Part shown: in pieces, positions 7,504 to 15,226 of the stretch
How the letters are laid out: each line of letters opens with the position of its first letter
Numbering within the stretch: position 1 is the first letter of the stretch
Assembly (NCBI GenBank): GCA_913052275.1
Contig: CAJXDX010000007.1
Span: forward strand, 1-21,220
DNA length: 21,220 nt
From: an uncultured Pseudomonadota bacterium
GTDB lineage: Bacteria > SAR324 > NAC60-12
Direction: 5' to 3'
Position numbers and translations under genes: made by a program
Notes under the pieces: generated by a model
What the model was told of the DNA's origin: nothing
Databases searched by the model: none
Seen by the model: only the letters and a program-made list of their open reading frames with translations

Positions 7504-8286
7504 TTATAATTCCGTTTCTCTATATCCTGAATTTTGCTGCTTTAGTTCCCAAAGCTTAAAATATCGAACAACATAATTCAGTGCATCAAATACAGAGCAA
7601 AATAATCCCGGCAGTCCGTCCCTGAATCCTCCCTTAAAAATATAACGCCTAATAAAACGAGTAAATGGTTTAAGTAATGTATAACTCAGGGTATTGAGAA
7701 AATTAACTTCGAGTCCTGCATCCCTTAGATATACAGCTTCTACACCTGTATAGAAATTGAACTTTCTTAAAAACTGGCTGATGTTCTGATACGGGAAATG
7801 CAGCATATCGTTGCTCAATTTTCCGATGCTTCCGTCAACCACCAATTTTTCATGCACGTGCTTATTAGGGAATCTTGCCTTGCCTTTACGGAAAAGGCGC
7901 AACTGTGTATCAGGATATTGACTCCCATGACGCAGCCAATGCCCAAAATAATGATTTCGGCGGTTCAGCCTGAATGCTGAATGTGCAGTATCCTTCACAG
8001 CATCTTTTATCTCGTCAACAAGCTTTGCCGGAAGGCGCTCATCAGGGTCTATGTAAAAGAGCCACTCTCCTGTAGCCTGATCCATAGAGTAGCTTTTGTT
8101 GATATTTAAGTTATGATTATTCGGGCGAGAAAAAACCTTACAGCCGTTATCTTTTGCCACTGTCAAAGATTGATCATGACTTTCACAATCTACATACACA
8201 ATTTCAGAAGCCCATTGCAGCTCGGGAAGTAATTCACGCAAATGATCAACTTCATTGTGTCCAATTATAGTTACGCTGATTTTCAT
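7504..8286 (-). CDS. Family 2 glycosyltransferase, WaaE/LgtF-like (LPS core)
   Basis: This is a GT-A fold inverting glycosyltransferase, 260 residues, without membrane segments, expected on the cytoplasmic face of the inner membrane. The N-terminal ISVTIIGHNEVDHL nucleotide-sugar loop, VYVDCESHDQS (D33), GEWLFYIDPDERL (metal-binding DPD at 80-82) and the later HVHEKLVVDG segment match the WaaE/LgtF branch, which adds glucose or a similar sugar to LPS-core heptose. The exact sugar and acceptor are inference. A monocistronic unit is likely: a good promoter lies upstream (8360-8388), the next gene downstream is convergent, and the upstream neighbour is divergent. Confidence 0.85.
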   Translation of the reverse strand: MKISVTIIGHNEVDHLRELLPELQWASEIVYVDCESHDQSLTVAKDNGCKVFSRPNNHNLNINKSYSMDQATGEWLFYIDPDERLPAKLVDEIKDAVKDTAHSAFRLNRRNHYFGHWLRHGSQYPDTQLRLFRKGKARFPNKHVHEKLVVDGSIGKLSNDMLHFPYQNISQFLRKFNFYTGVEAVYLRDAGLEVNFLNTLSYTLLKPFTRFIRRYIFKGGFRDGLPGLFCSVFDALNYVVRYFKLWELKQQNSGYRETEL

Positions 8287-8359
8287 TGAAATTTAGTTGG
8301 GAAACTTATATTTTTCCCCAAAATTATTTTCCTTTTTATTTCATAATTACAAAGTGTTC

Positions 8360-8388
8360 AATCTAAATCATGTCCAATCTGTTGTCAA
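8360..8388 (-). promoter_or_regulatory. Putative sigma-70 promoter for the glycosyltransferase gene
   Basis: On the minus strand a perfect -35 TTGACA (8388-8383) and a -10 TAGATT (8365-8360) are separated by 17 bp. Transcription would begin near 8353, giving a leader of about 66 nt before the ATG at 8286. Confidence 0.5.
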
Positions 8389-8488
8389 TATTGTAGAAAA
8401 ATCCTGTTGATGCATAAGATTCTTTCCTTTCAGAAATTTCCCGGTAAATAAGACGATTTACTAATAATCTTCTTACACCTCCAAACTC

Positions 8489-8518
8489 TTGACACTAAAT
8501 ATCTCAATGTCATATCTT
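8489..8518 (+). promoter_or_regulatory. Putative sigma-70 promoter for the exonuclease gene, with inverted repeat
   Basis: A perfect -35 TTGACA (8489-8494), an 18-bp spacer and a -10 TATCTT (8513-8518) give a predicted start near 8525 and a leader of about 64 nt. The arms TGACA (8490-8494) and TGTCA (8508-8512) form an inverted repeat across the -35 and spacer, a possible operator, though five-base arms can arise by chance. Confidence 0.45.
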
Positions 8519-8588
8519 TAGGTTGTGGTGTATTTATGCATATGTGCCTGCAATTCAATTTTAAGCTCAGATCGTAAAGAAAAGTTTA

Positions 8589-9446
8589 ATGTTCAAAACA
8601 GTTAACAAAGATGTCTGGGTTTTTGATGTGGAATGGGTCCCTGATCCGGAAGCAGGAAGAAGACTTTTTGAACTTCCTGAAGATACTCCGGATATTGATG
8701 TATTAAAGCAAATGTGGGAAGAAGGAGGAGCAGATGAAGAAAATCCTATGCCTTACCTTAAGACTTCAATTTGCAGGATAGTATCAATTGCAGCTGTTAT
8801 CCGTACTGAAAAAGGGAACGGCAATGTAGCCTTGTCTTTAACATCATTGCCTCATAATGTTGATGATCCCAAACAAACAGCGGAAGCAGAAATCATATCA
8901 AGGTTCCTCAATGCAGTAGGCGACAAGAAACCCCAGTTGGTTGGCTTCAACTCAGCAAAAGCGGACCTGAAAATACTGGTACAAAGGGCCACTGCCAATT
9001 CAGTACAAGCCGCAAAATTCGCTAAACGGCCAAACAAGCCCTGGGAAGATTACGATTATTTTGATGCCAGAAACAGTGAAGGTCATATTGATTTAATTCA
9101 AATTCTAGGGGGCTTTGGAAAGTCCACACCTTCACTTAATGAGATGGCAGCAGTTTGCGGAATTCCAGGCAAACTTGGAATAATGGGACAGGAAGTTGCC
9201 CATTTGTGGCTGGAAGGCCGCTTACTGGAAATTGTTGCTTATAATGAATGTGACGCGTTAACCACATACTTAATTTGGCTGCGAATGGCATTTTTTGGAG
9301 GTTTTTTTAACCAGGTTCAATATGAGGAGGAACAGGAACGTGTCCGGAATTTACTCAGCACTGAAGGAACTCTTCCGGGAAAAGAGCATTTGCTTGAATT
9401 TCTTGAAACTTGGGAAATGACATCAACTCCGGATCAAAAGGAATAA
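8589..9446 (+). CDS. Predicted 3'-5' exonuclease related to the PolB proofreading domain
   Basis: This 285-residue DnaQ-like (DEDD superfamily) protein matches the stand-alone family of predicted exonucleases related to the DNA polymerase B exonuclease domain (DNA_pol_B_exo2 type). Exo I is VFDVEW (D13, E15). Exo II is LVGFNSAKADLKIL (N121, D126). Exo III is YNECDALTTYLIW (Y218, D222). All four acidic metal ligands and the Exo III Tyr are in place, so catalysis is expected. No polymerase or helicase domain is attached. The target (DNA or RNA) is not shown by sequence. A purine-rich AAAGAAAAG precedes the ATG, with a good promoter upstream. The nicotinate phosphoribosyltransferase gene follows 116 bp later on the same strand. 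Confidence 0.85.
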   Translation: MFKTVNKDVWVFDVEWVPDPEAGRRLFELPEDTPDIDVLKQMWEEGGADEENPMPYLKTSICRIVSIAAVIRTEKGNGNVALSLTSLPHNVDDPKQTAEAEIISRFLNAVGDKKPQLVGFNSAKADLKILVQRATANSVQAAKFAKRPNKPWEDYDYFDARNSEGHIDLIQILGGFGKSTPSLNEMAAVCGIPGKLGIMGQEVAHLWLEGRLLEIVAYNECDALTTYLIWLRMAFFGGFFNQVQYEEEQERVRNLLSTEGTLPGKEHLLEFLETWEMTSTPDQKE

Positions 9447-9562
9447 ATATTAACGTGCTTAATCATTCTAAATTGTTCAAAAACTCAATTTGAGACACTT
9501 TTGTTTTCATGGAGTCATTTTTTTTAGAATATTTGACTGCAGCAAACTGATATTGATTTGAC

Positions 9563-10909
9563 ATGACAATTTTTAACCGTACTCGACTGACAAATGATGT
9601 TTTTAAAATTGACATCAAACGTATGCGCAAGGGTTGGTATTCAGACAAATACTTTGAAAATATTGGTGTCATGCTAAGTACTTTGGCTGAACAGAAATAT
9701 TTGTTCAAAGGAAAAGCCTTGCGTTTGGGAGATATTGATCTATCCAAAACAAAAACTGGAAACATTGAAGTTGAAATGCAATGGTTCACTCGCCGCAAAG
9801 GAAAAGTTGTGGTTGCAGGAGTGGATAAAGCGTTAACTGTTCTTCGGCATTGCTGCGGATACTTTAATGGAAACGGTAAATTTGTCAATACCTGGAAACG
9901 CATGGAAGTTGAAGCAGTTCATGATGGAGCAACAGTAACTTACGCAGGTGATCCGATGACAGTCCAGCCTGTTCTGAGAGTACGGGGACTTTACAGGAAT
10001 TTTGCTCTTCTGGAAACACCTACTCTGGGACTGCTTACACGATCCAGTCGTGTTGCAACCAATGTTTATGAAACTTTGATGGCCGCAAATGGCAAGCCGG
10101 TATTGTTCTTTCCTGCCAGATTTGACTTGCACGAAGTACAGGCCGCGGACGGATATGCTTACAATGTGGCAGTACAGCGATTCAACTACGACCATAAAAG
10201 TCGTGTAGGTCCATTTATTTCAACCGATGCACAAGGTGACTGGTGGGGAGGGGCAGGTGGCGGGACGGTTGCTCACGCATCGATTGCCTGTTTTTTAGGT
10301 GATACTGCAGAGACCATGATGGCCTTTGCGGCCACATGTGAACCGGATATACCTCGAATCGCTCTTGTTGATTTCAACAACGATTCGGTAAAAGATTCAT
10401 TGCTAGTGATGCAGCGTATGTTTGCGCGTTATCGTGAATTGATAGATTCGGGAGATGAAACTGAAGCAAAGCGTTACCAGCTTTATGCAATACGTCTGGA
10501 TACAAGTTCTTCAATTCGTGATGTGTCTGTACCACCACTTGGTGCACCAGAACTGGACATGGGAGTCAATCCAAGATTGGTATTTATCGTCAGGAATGCA
10601 ATTGACTCAGCCTGGTGTAACTGGCAATTGCCCCGGAAATGGAAAGATCGTGCTCGTGAATGGTGTGAGAGCGTCAAGATAGTAGCTTCCGGTGGCTTTA
10701 GTCCGTCAAAAATCCTGCGTTTTGAGAAACTTGATGTTCCAGTAGACATTTTTGCAGTTGGATCTTCACTTTTTGCTAATGATGGACCAAGAGTTACGGA
10801 TTTCACATCAGACATTACACAAGTTAAAATCAATGGAGAATGGCAGGCAATGTCAAAGGTTGGAAGAAACAGAGGCCACAATCCAGATTTGGAGTTGGTT
10901 ACTGAATGA
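9563..10909 (+). CDS. Nicotinate phosphoribosyltransferase family protein
   Basis: NAPRTase makes nicotinate mononucleotide from nicotinate and PRPP, the Preiss-Handler salvage route to NAD. The 448-residue length fits. Motifs in order: GWYSDKYFENIGVML near the N-terminus, FALLETPTLGLLTRSSRVATN, GTVAHASIACFLGD (H238 matches the His that is phosphorylated in NAPRTases), RIALVDFNNDSVKDS, IRLDTSSSIRD, VKIVASGGFSPSKILRF, VDIFAVGSSLF, and a C-terminal SKVGRNRGHNPDLELV. This is the archaeal/actinobacterial-like subgroup rather than the E. coli PncB type, by my recognition. The ATG at 9563 lacks a Shine-Dalgarno sequence. A weak promoter (TTGTTT 9501-9506, TAGAAT 9525-9530) may precede it, or it may be read through from the exonuclease gene. 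A long minus-strand open frame inside it is a shadow. Confidence 0.82.
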   Translation: MTIFNRTRLTNDVFKIDIKRMRKGWYSDKYFENIGVMLSTLAEQKYLFKGKALRLGDIDLSKTKTGNIEVEMQWFTRRKGKVVVAGVDKALTVLRHCCGYFNGNGKFVNTWKRMEVEAVHDGATVTYAGDPMTVQPVLRVRGLYRNFALLETPTLGLLTRSSRVATNVYETLMAANGKPVLFFPARFDLHEVQAADGYAYNVAVQRFNYDHKSRVGPFISTDAQGDWWGGAGGGTVAHASIACFLGDTAETMMAFAATCEPDIPRIALVDFNNDSVKDSLLVMQRMFARYRELIDSGDETEAKRYQLYAIRLDTSSSIRDVSVPPLGAPELDMGVNPRLVFIVRNAIDSAWCNWQLPRKWKDRAREWCESVKIVASGGFSPSKILRFEKLDVPVDIFAVGSSLFANDGPRVTDFTSDITQVKINGEWQAMSKVGRNRGHNPDLELVTE

Positions 10910-11154
10910 CATACCTGAATTATTTAGGACTGCCGAAATTTAGAATTGTGAATGCTGGATTTGTCTGAATGCAATGATGTTTTACCTTGTTTTACTAGGG
11001 AGTGTTATATCAAATGGATCTTTTTGATTATTCAAAAATGCAATTTTAATTATTACGGTTAATTCAAGATTACCTCCACAATAGTCTGAACAAAGTTCTG
11101 CATTCATCATGCATTCTTATGCAAATAAGAATGCGTTAAAGATGAATTGAATAA
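10910..11154. other. Convergent intergenic region, no gene seen
   Basis: This 245-bp AT-rich gap lies between the ends of the nicotinate phosphoribosyltransferase gene (+) and the beta-barrel gene (-). It holds two inverted repeats: a perfect but AT-only TTTTTGA-TTAT-TCAAAAA (11021-11038) and the stronger hairpin at 11102-11147 listed separately. No RNA gene or ORF was recognised. Confidence 0.5.
11102..11147. terminator. Two-tier inverted repeat in convergent gap, possible bidirectional terminator
   Basis: The inner stem is a perfect 10-bp repeat GCATTCTTAT (11111-11120) and ATAAGAATGC (11125-11134) with loop GCAA. The outer 7-bp stem is ATTCATC (11102-11108) and GATGAAT (11141-11147), joined by an asymmetric internal loop. 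No T-run follows on either strand, so a classical Rho-independent terminator is not shown; mRNA 3'-end protection or a protein-binding palindrome are alternatives. ATAAGAATG occurs again at 11160-11168, inside the end of the beta-barrel gene. Confidence 0.4.
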
Positions 11155-12129
11155 TTAAAATAAGAATGTAGAACTTAATTCCCAACGGTGAATTAAAGGT
11201 GTGTTTTGACCGGCAAAAGGCCTAGTATAGCCTATACGGACCTGCCAAGGATAAGATAATGGTTTTTGTTCAAGTTCGCTTAAATTGCCGTACCCAAATT
11301 CAAAATTTATTTCTTTCAGAAATGACGCATTTGATTCCCCTGTTGGCAATTTGCTTTCAAACTGCTGAAAGTAATGCAGCTCTGTGCCTGCGAAAATGTT
11401 TTGTCTCTCAATGCTCCAGCTATAGTAAAGGTCTGCCCTGTGTCCTGCTGAGTAATAAACCTTTTCACCCTCAAGTGTCTCACGTTCTCCAGTCAACTCA
11501 TTTTTGCCCTCTATCCTGAAACAATTCCTGATACCATGCACCAGTGGATACCAGGTAACGTGTATAAATGCGCCAACCGAACCGTGTCCTTCTCCGATAG
11601 AATTAGAAGAAATACCCCTACGCATACCCTTATTTCCAGTAGGTAGACGAGTTGTGAAACCTCCTCTATTATGCCAGGTTGTACTGTAGCTTAAGTCTTT
11701 CCCAAATTGTATATTGATATCTCCAAGACCGTTCAGTTCTTCTGAAGACAGGTTGGAGATTACTTTCTGCTGGTCAGGTGTGCCTGCATCAAATTTTAAG
11801 GAGGAAGATTGTATTTTTTGCACCATTGGAATCATAGCTTCCACCACCCAATCTTCTGTAAGACCATATGCCAGTTTTAGCTCCAACCGCTTTTCCTCAC
11901 GCTTTAATTCCCCCTCAACAAGATCATACCAGCCACGGTCCCAAAGCATAAGATTTTGCAAAGGAGCCTCTTCACCATAGCCATTGAAAGCTCTGCTGTA
12001 TGAAGGAACAATTTTTAAACTAATTTCTGCCTGCCATACCGATTCAGGCATGCGATTTTCAAGCTTAATTGCAGGTATTGTTGGTGGAAGAAGGAATAAC
12101 AGAAATATAAGTGTTAAGATGTGCTTCAT
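11155..12129 (-). CDS. Putative outer-membrane beta-barrel protein
   Basis: The protein has 324 residues and a clear signal peptide: Lys2, a hydrophobic core ILTLIFLLFLL (4-14), and probable cleavage after TIPA (A20). The mature part has many short segments of alternating polar and aromatic/hydrophobic residues with Gly-Asp-rich turns (such as GLGDINIQFGKDL, WQVRIGYTRPF) and ends in FLF. A C-terminal Phe is the recognition feature for BAM-assembled barrels. The overall look resembles the broad 'transporter / phenol MetA-pathway' barrel group, but substrate is unknown and this is inference. The ATG overlaps the maf stop codon (ATGA, 12126-12129), so translation is probably coupled to Maf. It is the last gene of the minus-strand run; the hairpin at 11102-11147 lies just past its stop. 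Confidence 0.7.
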   Translation of the reverse strand: MKHILTLIFLLFLLPPTIPAIKLENRMPESVWQAEISLKIVPSYSRAFNGYGEEAPLQNLMLWDRGWYDLVEGELKREEKRLELKLAYGLTEDWVVEAMIPMVQKIQSSSLKFDAGTPDQQKVISNLSSEELNGLGDINIQFGKDLSYSTTWHNRGGFTTRLPTGNKGMRRGISSNSIGEGHGSVGAFIHVTWYPLVHGIRNCFRIEGKNELTGERETLEGEKVYYSAGHRADLYYSWSIERQNIFAGTELHYFQQFESKLPTGESNASFLKEINFEFGYGNLSELEQKPLSYPWQVRIGYTRPFAGQNTPLIHRWELSSTFLF

Positions 12130-12761
12130 ACATTAATTCCTGCTTGGGCTTTTTCCGAATAAGAAATCCAGCCATTATCAGACATGTATGGAATGATGTA
12201 TTCAATGGGAAATCCGACTACATTGTTGTAGGAGCCTGCAATTGATTCGACCAAAATTGAGCCCAGGCCTTGAATGGAATATGCTCCGGCTTTACCCAGA
12301 GGTTCACCAGTACTCACATACCATTCCAGCAAGTCAGGAGGCATTTTTTGAAATTGAACTTTCGTACAAATAACATCTGTGATTTCATTTCCGGAAGCAG
12401 AATCTAAAATAGAATAACCTGAAAAAACCTTGTGCAAGTTACCGTTAAGTTGGCTGAGCATAGACTTGGCATGACTGGCTGTTTCCGGTTTGCCCAAGAT
12501 TTGCCCGTTAAAAAAAACTATTGTGTCACCTGCCAGTATAATTACATCTTGAGCAAGGTTTAAACATGTCTGGTGTATCTTCCGCCCCTTTTCAATGGCC
12601 ATACGTTTTACAAAGCTTTCTGCCTGCTCGTTTTTCTTCGGGATTTCATCAATATGCGGAGAGTAACAATCAAACTCCAGATTGAATTTTTTCAATAACT
12701 CCTTTCGACGAGGAGAAGAAGAGGCCAAACACAAAGGTCGATGCTGTAAAAAATAAGACAC
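12126..12761 (-). CDS. maf: Maf-family nucleoside triphosphate pyrophosphatase
   Basis: Maf proteins hydrolyse non-canonical or excess NTPs (dTTP/UTP or modified pyrimidines, depending on subgroup) to NMP and pyrophosphate, and are linked to septum control. The 211-residue protein has LASSSPRRKELL (12-23), HIDEIP (36-41), AGDTIV with catalytic-type D79, GKPETASHAKSML (90-102) and GAYSIQGLGSILVESIAGSYNNVVGFP near the C-terminus. The start is GTG at 12761; an in-frame TAA lies two codons upstream and there is no ATG before the conserved N-terminal motif. No Shine-Dalgarno sequence is visible. The gene lies 81 bp after PBP2, the largest gap in this run, and overlaps the next gene by 4 bp. Proximity of maf to mreC/mreD is common in bacteria. 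Confidence 0.93.
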   Translation of the reverse strand: MSYFLQHRPLCLASSSPRRKELLKKFNLEFDCYSPHIDEIPKKNEQAESFVKRMAIEKGRKIHQTCLNLAQDVIILAGDTIVFFNGQILGKPETASHAKSMLSQLNGNLHKVFSGYSILDSASGNEITDVICTKVQFQKMPPDLLEWYVSTGEPLGKAGAYSIQGLGSILVESIAGSYNNVVGFPIEYIIPYMSDNGWISYSEKAQAGINV

Positions 12762-12842
12762 TAATTAAACAGGTTATAACAGATTGTTATCAGTGATTTA
12801 GGAGTGTATTGCTTCTGATTAATAACTTCTTGTAGCAGAATG

Positions 12843-14729
12843 TCAGTTGAAGGCCATTTGAAGTTTATCACTGAATTTGATTTTATTTGAATCTAATCCT
12901 GCTTGATTTGCTTCCCCAGAAACAGGATTGTAAATGTTGTCTATGTAGTAACTTAGTATTTTACGGACAACAGGAGCAGCAGCTTTTGAGCCTCCTCCAC
13001 CATGTTCCACAAGTGCCAATACTGAAATTTCCGGATCTTCGACAGGCCCAAATGCTACAAACCATGCGTGATTCTGTAATTCTTTTTTTGCTTTAGTTAC
13101 GTTGTCCAGTGTTTCAAGTGTCTTGTGACTGACAACCTGGGAAGTAGCGGTTTTTCCTGCAACAGTGAACTCTTCAAACTGGACTTTCCGTGCTGTTCCG
13201 CCAATATCATTTACAACAGCAACCATACCCCTGCGGATCAAATCTAAATATTCCTGCTTCAATATGATTCTTTGAGGTTGTAGTCCTTCCTGCTTCAAAA
13301 ACAGTTTAGGAGGTACCCATATCCCGTCATTGGCCAGAATATTAATCATGTTAAGTACCTGAAGCGGAGTAACAATAATAAAGCCCTGTCCAATTGCCAT
13401 TGTTGGAGTTTCACCTTCGTACCAGGGTTCGTTATATACCCGTTGTTTCCATTTACTGCTGGGAATTATACCCTCTTTCTCATTCAAAAGACCTATTCCT
13501 GTAATTTTACCCAAGCCAAACATTCTGGCATATTTGTGCATTTGATCAACTCCTACGCCCATGCCGATATTATAAAAATAAACGTTACAGGATCCCTTAA
13601 TTGCATTTAACAGATTTACTCTACCATGCCCGCCTTCCTTCCAGCATTTGTATGGATCAGTACGCCCTTTTACGTAGAATTCACCATTACAAAAATATTC
13701 ATCCTCTGGTGACATTGCACTTTGCTCAAGTCCGGAATAAGCTGTAACAACTTTAAAAATTGATCCTGGGGCATACAGTCCCTGAATTGATTTGTTTTCC
13801 AGCGGGTGTTCCGGATTTTCCAGCAGACTGTTCCAGTTTTCCTGATCAATCCCACCAGAAAAAAGATTTGGGTCAAAGTCTGGATAACTTGCCAGACCCA
13901 GTATTTCCCCAGTTTTGGGATTCATAATTAAAACTGCTCCACTCTGCCCTCTCATTGCTTCATCTGCAACATTTTGAAGACGGACATCAAGATTCAAATA
14001 AATATTCTTTCCCGGAACAGAGGGCACAGGATCCCCTAATATCTGTAATTCCCTCCCCATGTGATCAACCTCAGCCTGTCGACCTCCATCCAACCCTATC
14101 ATGTGATCATTTAAAAGCAGTTCAACTCCTGAGTGTCCTACAATTTGACTTGAACTTCGTTTTTCTTCAGGCAATTCAGTCCAATCTTCCTGCACTATCC
14201 CCACATACCCAATAAGATGAGAGGCCAGGTTTTGATGCGGATAAAATCTTCGCGGACGTATTACTATTGATACCCCAGGGAAATCATCCTGATAAGTTTC
14301 CAAAAACATTGCCTTTTCATAGTTCAAATCCTCTTCAAGAATGATAGGCTTAAACTGTGCTAAATCCTTGTTAGCTTCAATTTTTTCCTGCAGAAATGAA
14401 AAGGGAATTTTCAGCGATTGTGAAACTTTATTTAAAGTATTTTTCAGATCTGGTGTGTCCTCCCGTATCAGTTGTAATTGATATGCAGGACGATTTTCAG
14501 CCAATATCACCCCGTTTCTGTCATAAATAATTCCACGTAATGCGGGTTCTGAAATTAGACGAATTCGATTGCCCTGGGAAAATTCTGTATACAGCTCACC
14601 TTGTGAAATTTGCAGGTACCAGAGTCGTGATGCCAACAAAGAGAAAATCAAAATTACAACTCCACCCAGAATTACAAGACGAATTCTGAATCGATCCAAA
14701 TCTTCAAAATCTAGAGACTCTAATTTCAT
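12843..14729 (-). CDS. mrdA: Penicillin-binding protein 2 (elongasome transpeptidase)
   Basis: PBP2 is the class B PBP that cross-links peptidoglycan during cell elongation, with RodA, MreC and MreD. The 628-residue protein has one membrane anchor (about 15-37), a PBP-dimer/pedestal region (about 55-230, with RGIIYDRNGVILAENRPAYQL) and a transpeptidase domain (about 255-600). The active-site triads are SIFK (S323, K326), SCN (S380-N382) and KTAT at 526-529, where nearly all PBPs have KTGT. The rest of the motif (AGKTATSQVV) and the downstream HAWFVAFGP segment are in place. AAGGAA (14741-14736) ends 6 nt before the ATG, one of the few good ribosome binding sites here. The ATG shares one base with the mreD stop (TAATG), so translation is coupled. 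rodA, its usual partner, does not follow; maf does. Confidence 0.93.
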   Translation of the reverse strand: MKLESLDFEDLDRFRIRLVILGGVVILIFSLLASRLWYLQISQGELYTEFSQGNRIRLISEPALRGIIYDRNGVILAENRPAYQLQLIREDTPDLKNTLNKVSQSLKIPFSFLQEKIEANKDLAQFKPIILEEDLNYEKAMFLETYQDDFPGVSIVIRPRRFYPHQNLASHLIGYVGIVQEDWTELPEEKRSSSQIVGHSGVELLLNDHMIGLDGGRQAEVDHMGRELQILGDPVPSVPGKNIYLNLDVRLQNVADEAMRGQSGAVLIMNPKTGEILGLASYPDFDPNLFSGGIDQENWNSLLENPEHPLENKSIQGLYAPGSIFKVVTAYSGLEQSAMSPEDEYFCNGEFYVKGRTDPYKCWKEGGHGRVNLLNAIKGSCNVYFYNIGMGVGVDQMHKYARMFGLGKITGIGLLNEKEGIIPSSKWKQRVYNEPWYEGETPTMAIGQGFIIVTPLQVLNMINILANDGIWVPPKLFLKQEGLQPQRIILKQEYLDLIRRGMVAVVNDIGGTARKVQFEEFTVAGKTATSQVVSHKTLETLDNVTKAKKELQNHAWFVAFGPVEDPEISVLALVEHGGGGSKAAAPVVRKILSYYIDNIYNPVSGEANQAGLDSNKIKFSDKLQMAFN

Positions 14730-15223
14730 TAAACATTCCTTAGAAATAGTTTTTCACACCAGATTACCCCTAGAAGAATTACAGGGGCCCCCAGACCATG
14801 CAAAACTGACAAGGGTAAAATTGTGGAAAGCATTAAAGAGGATTGGTTAATTTCTGTCTCAAGCATCCCCAAAATAGAAATAGAAATCCAACCTTCAAAT
14901 ACTGACATGCTTAAAACAGCCAGACTGACTGTAATAAAAGTGTTTGCGTAAAATAATTTATTCAGCAGACGTGCAAGTAACAGGGTAACGAAAAAAGAAA
15001 TGGCATAAAGACCCATTATCCCATGAGACAAAGCATCGCAGATCAGTCCTGCCAAAATCCCCAAGAATGGTATCAAATGTGTCGAATGCCTGAATGTCAA
15101 TACCAGCAAAATTATAAGTATCCAGTTAATTTTTAAACTGCCAAGCTGCACATAACTGTTTAGTACAATGTTCAACCATACACCAATTAACATTAATCCC
15201 AGAACAAATACATGTAATCGCAT
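14729..15223 (-). CDS. mreD: Rod shape-determining protein MreD
   Basis: MreD is a small inner-membrane subunit of the elongasome that works with MreC to control PBP2/RodA. The 164-residue protein is almost wholly hydrophobic, with about five membrane segments (approximately 2-21, 33-46, 50-86 as a pair, 98-117 and 135-157). It has the family-like FLGILAGLICDALSHGIMGLYA stretch, with Gly, Asp and the following Gly in the usual places. Identification rests on this pattern plus position between mreC (3-bp gap) and PBP2 (1-bp overlap). The start codon has only a weak purine stretch upstream, which fits translational coupling from mreC. Confidence 0.9.
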   Translation of the reverse strand: MRLHVFVLGLMLIGVWLNIVLNSYVQLGSLKINWILIILLVLTFRHSTHLIPFLGILAGLICDALSHGIMGLYAISFFVTLLLARLLNKLFYANTFITVSLAVLSMSVFEGWISISILGMLETEINQSSLMLSTILPLSVLHGLGAPVILLGVIWCEKLFLRNV

Positions 15224-15226
15224 CAG

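Larger units (their letters stand above)
8287..8588. other. Divergent intergenic region with promoters in both directions
   Basis: This 302-bp AT-rich stretch separates the glycosyltransferase (-) and exonuclease (+) genes. It holds a consensus-like promoter on each strand, about 100 bp apart, listed separately. I see no tRNA, no riboswitch-like fold and no convincing small ORF in it. Confidence 0.6.

Noticed and set aside
7487..7513. GGAATT...AATTCC plus a T-run as a terminator between the amidotransferase and glycosyltransferase genes
   Set aside because: The six-base arms are AT-rich, the loop is 15 nt, and the T-run lies inside the loop rather than after the stem.
9463..10195. Minus-strand open frames of 146 and 120 codons overlapping the start of the nicotinate phosphoribosyltransferase gene
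   Set aside because: The plus strand carries clear family motifs across the same bases, and the minus-strand translations lack recognisable domains. They are shadow frames.
10483..10881. Minus-strand open frame of 132 codons
   Set aside because: It lies wholly inside the conserved C-terminal part of the nicotinate phosphoribosyltransferase gene and has no independent start signal or motif.
11021..11038. TTTTTGA-TTAT-TCAAAAA inverted repeat
   Set aside because: It is perfect but consists almost only of A and T, so it is weak as a hairpin and likely by chance in such AT-rich DNA.
12780..12800. ATAAC/GTTAT hairpin between PBP2 and maf
   Set aside because: The five-base AT-rich arms are too weak to support a regulatory claim.
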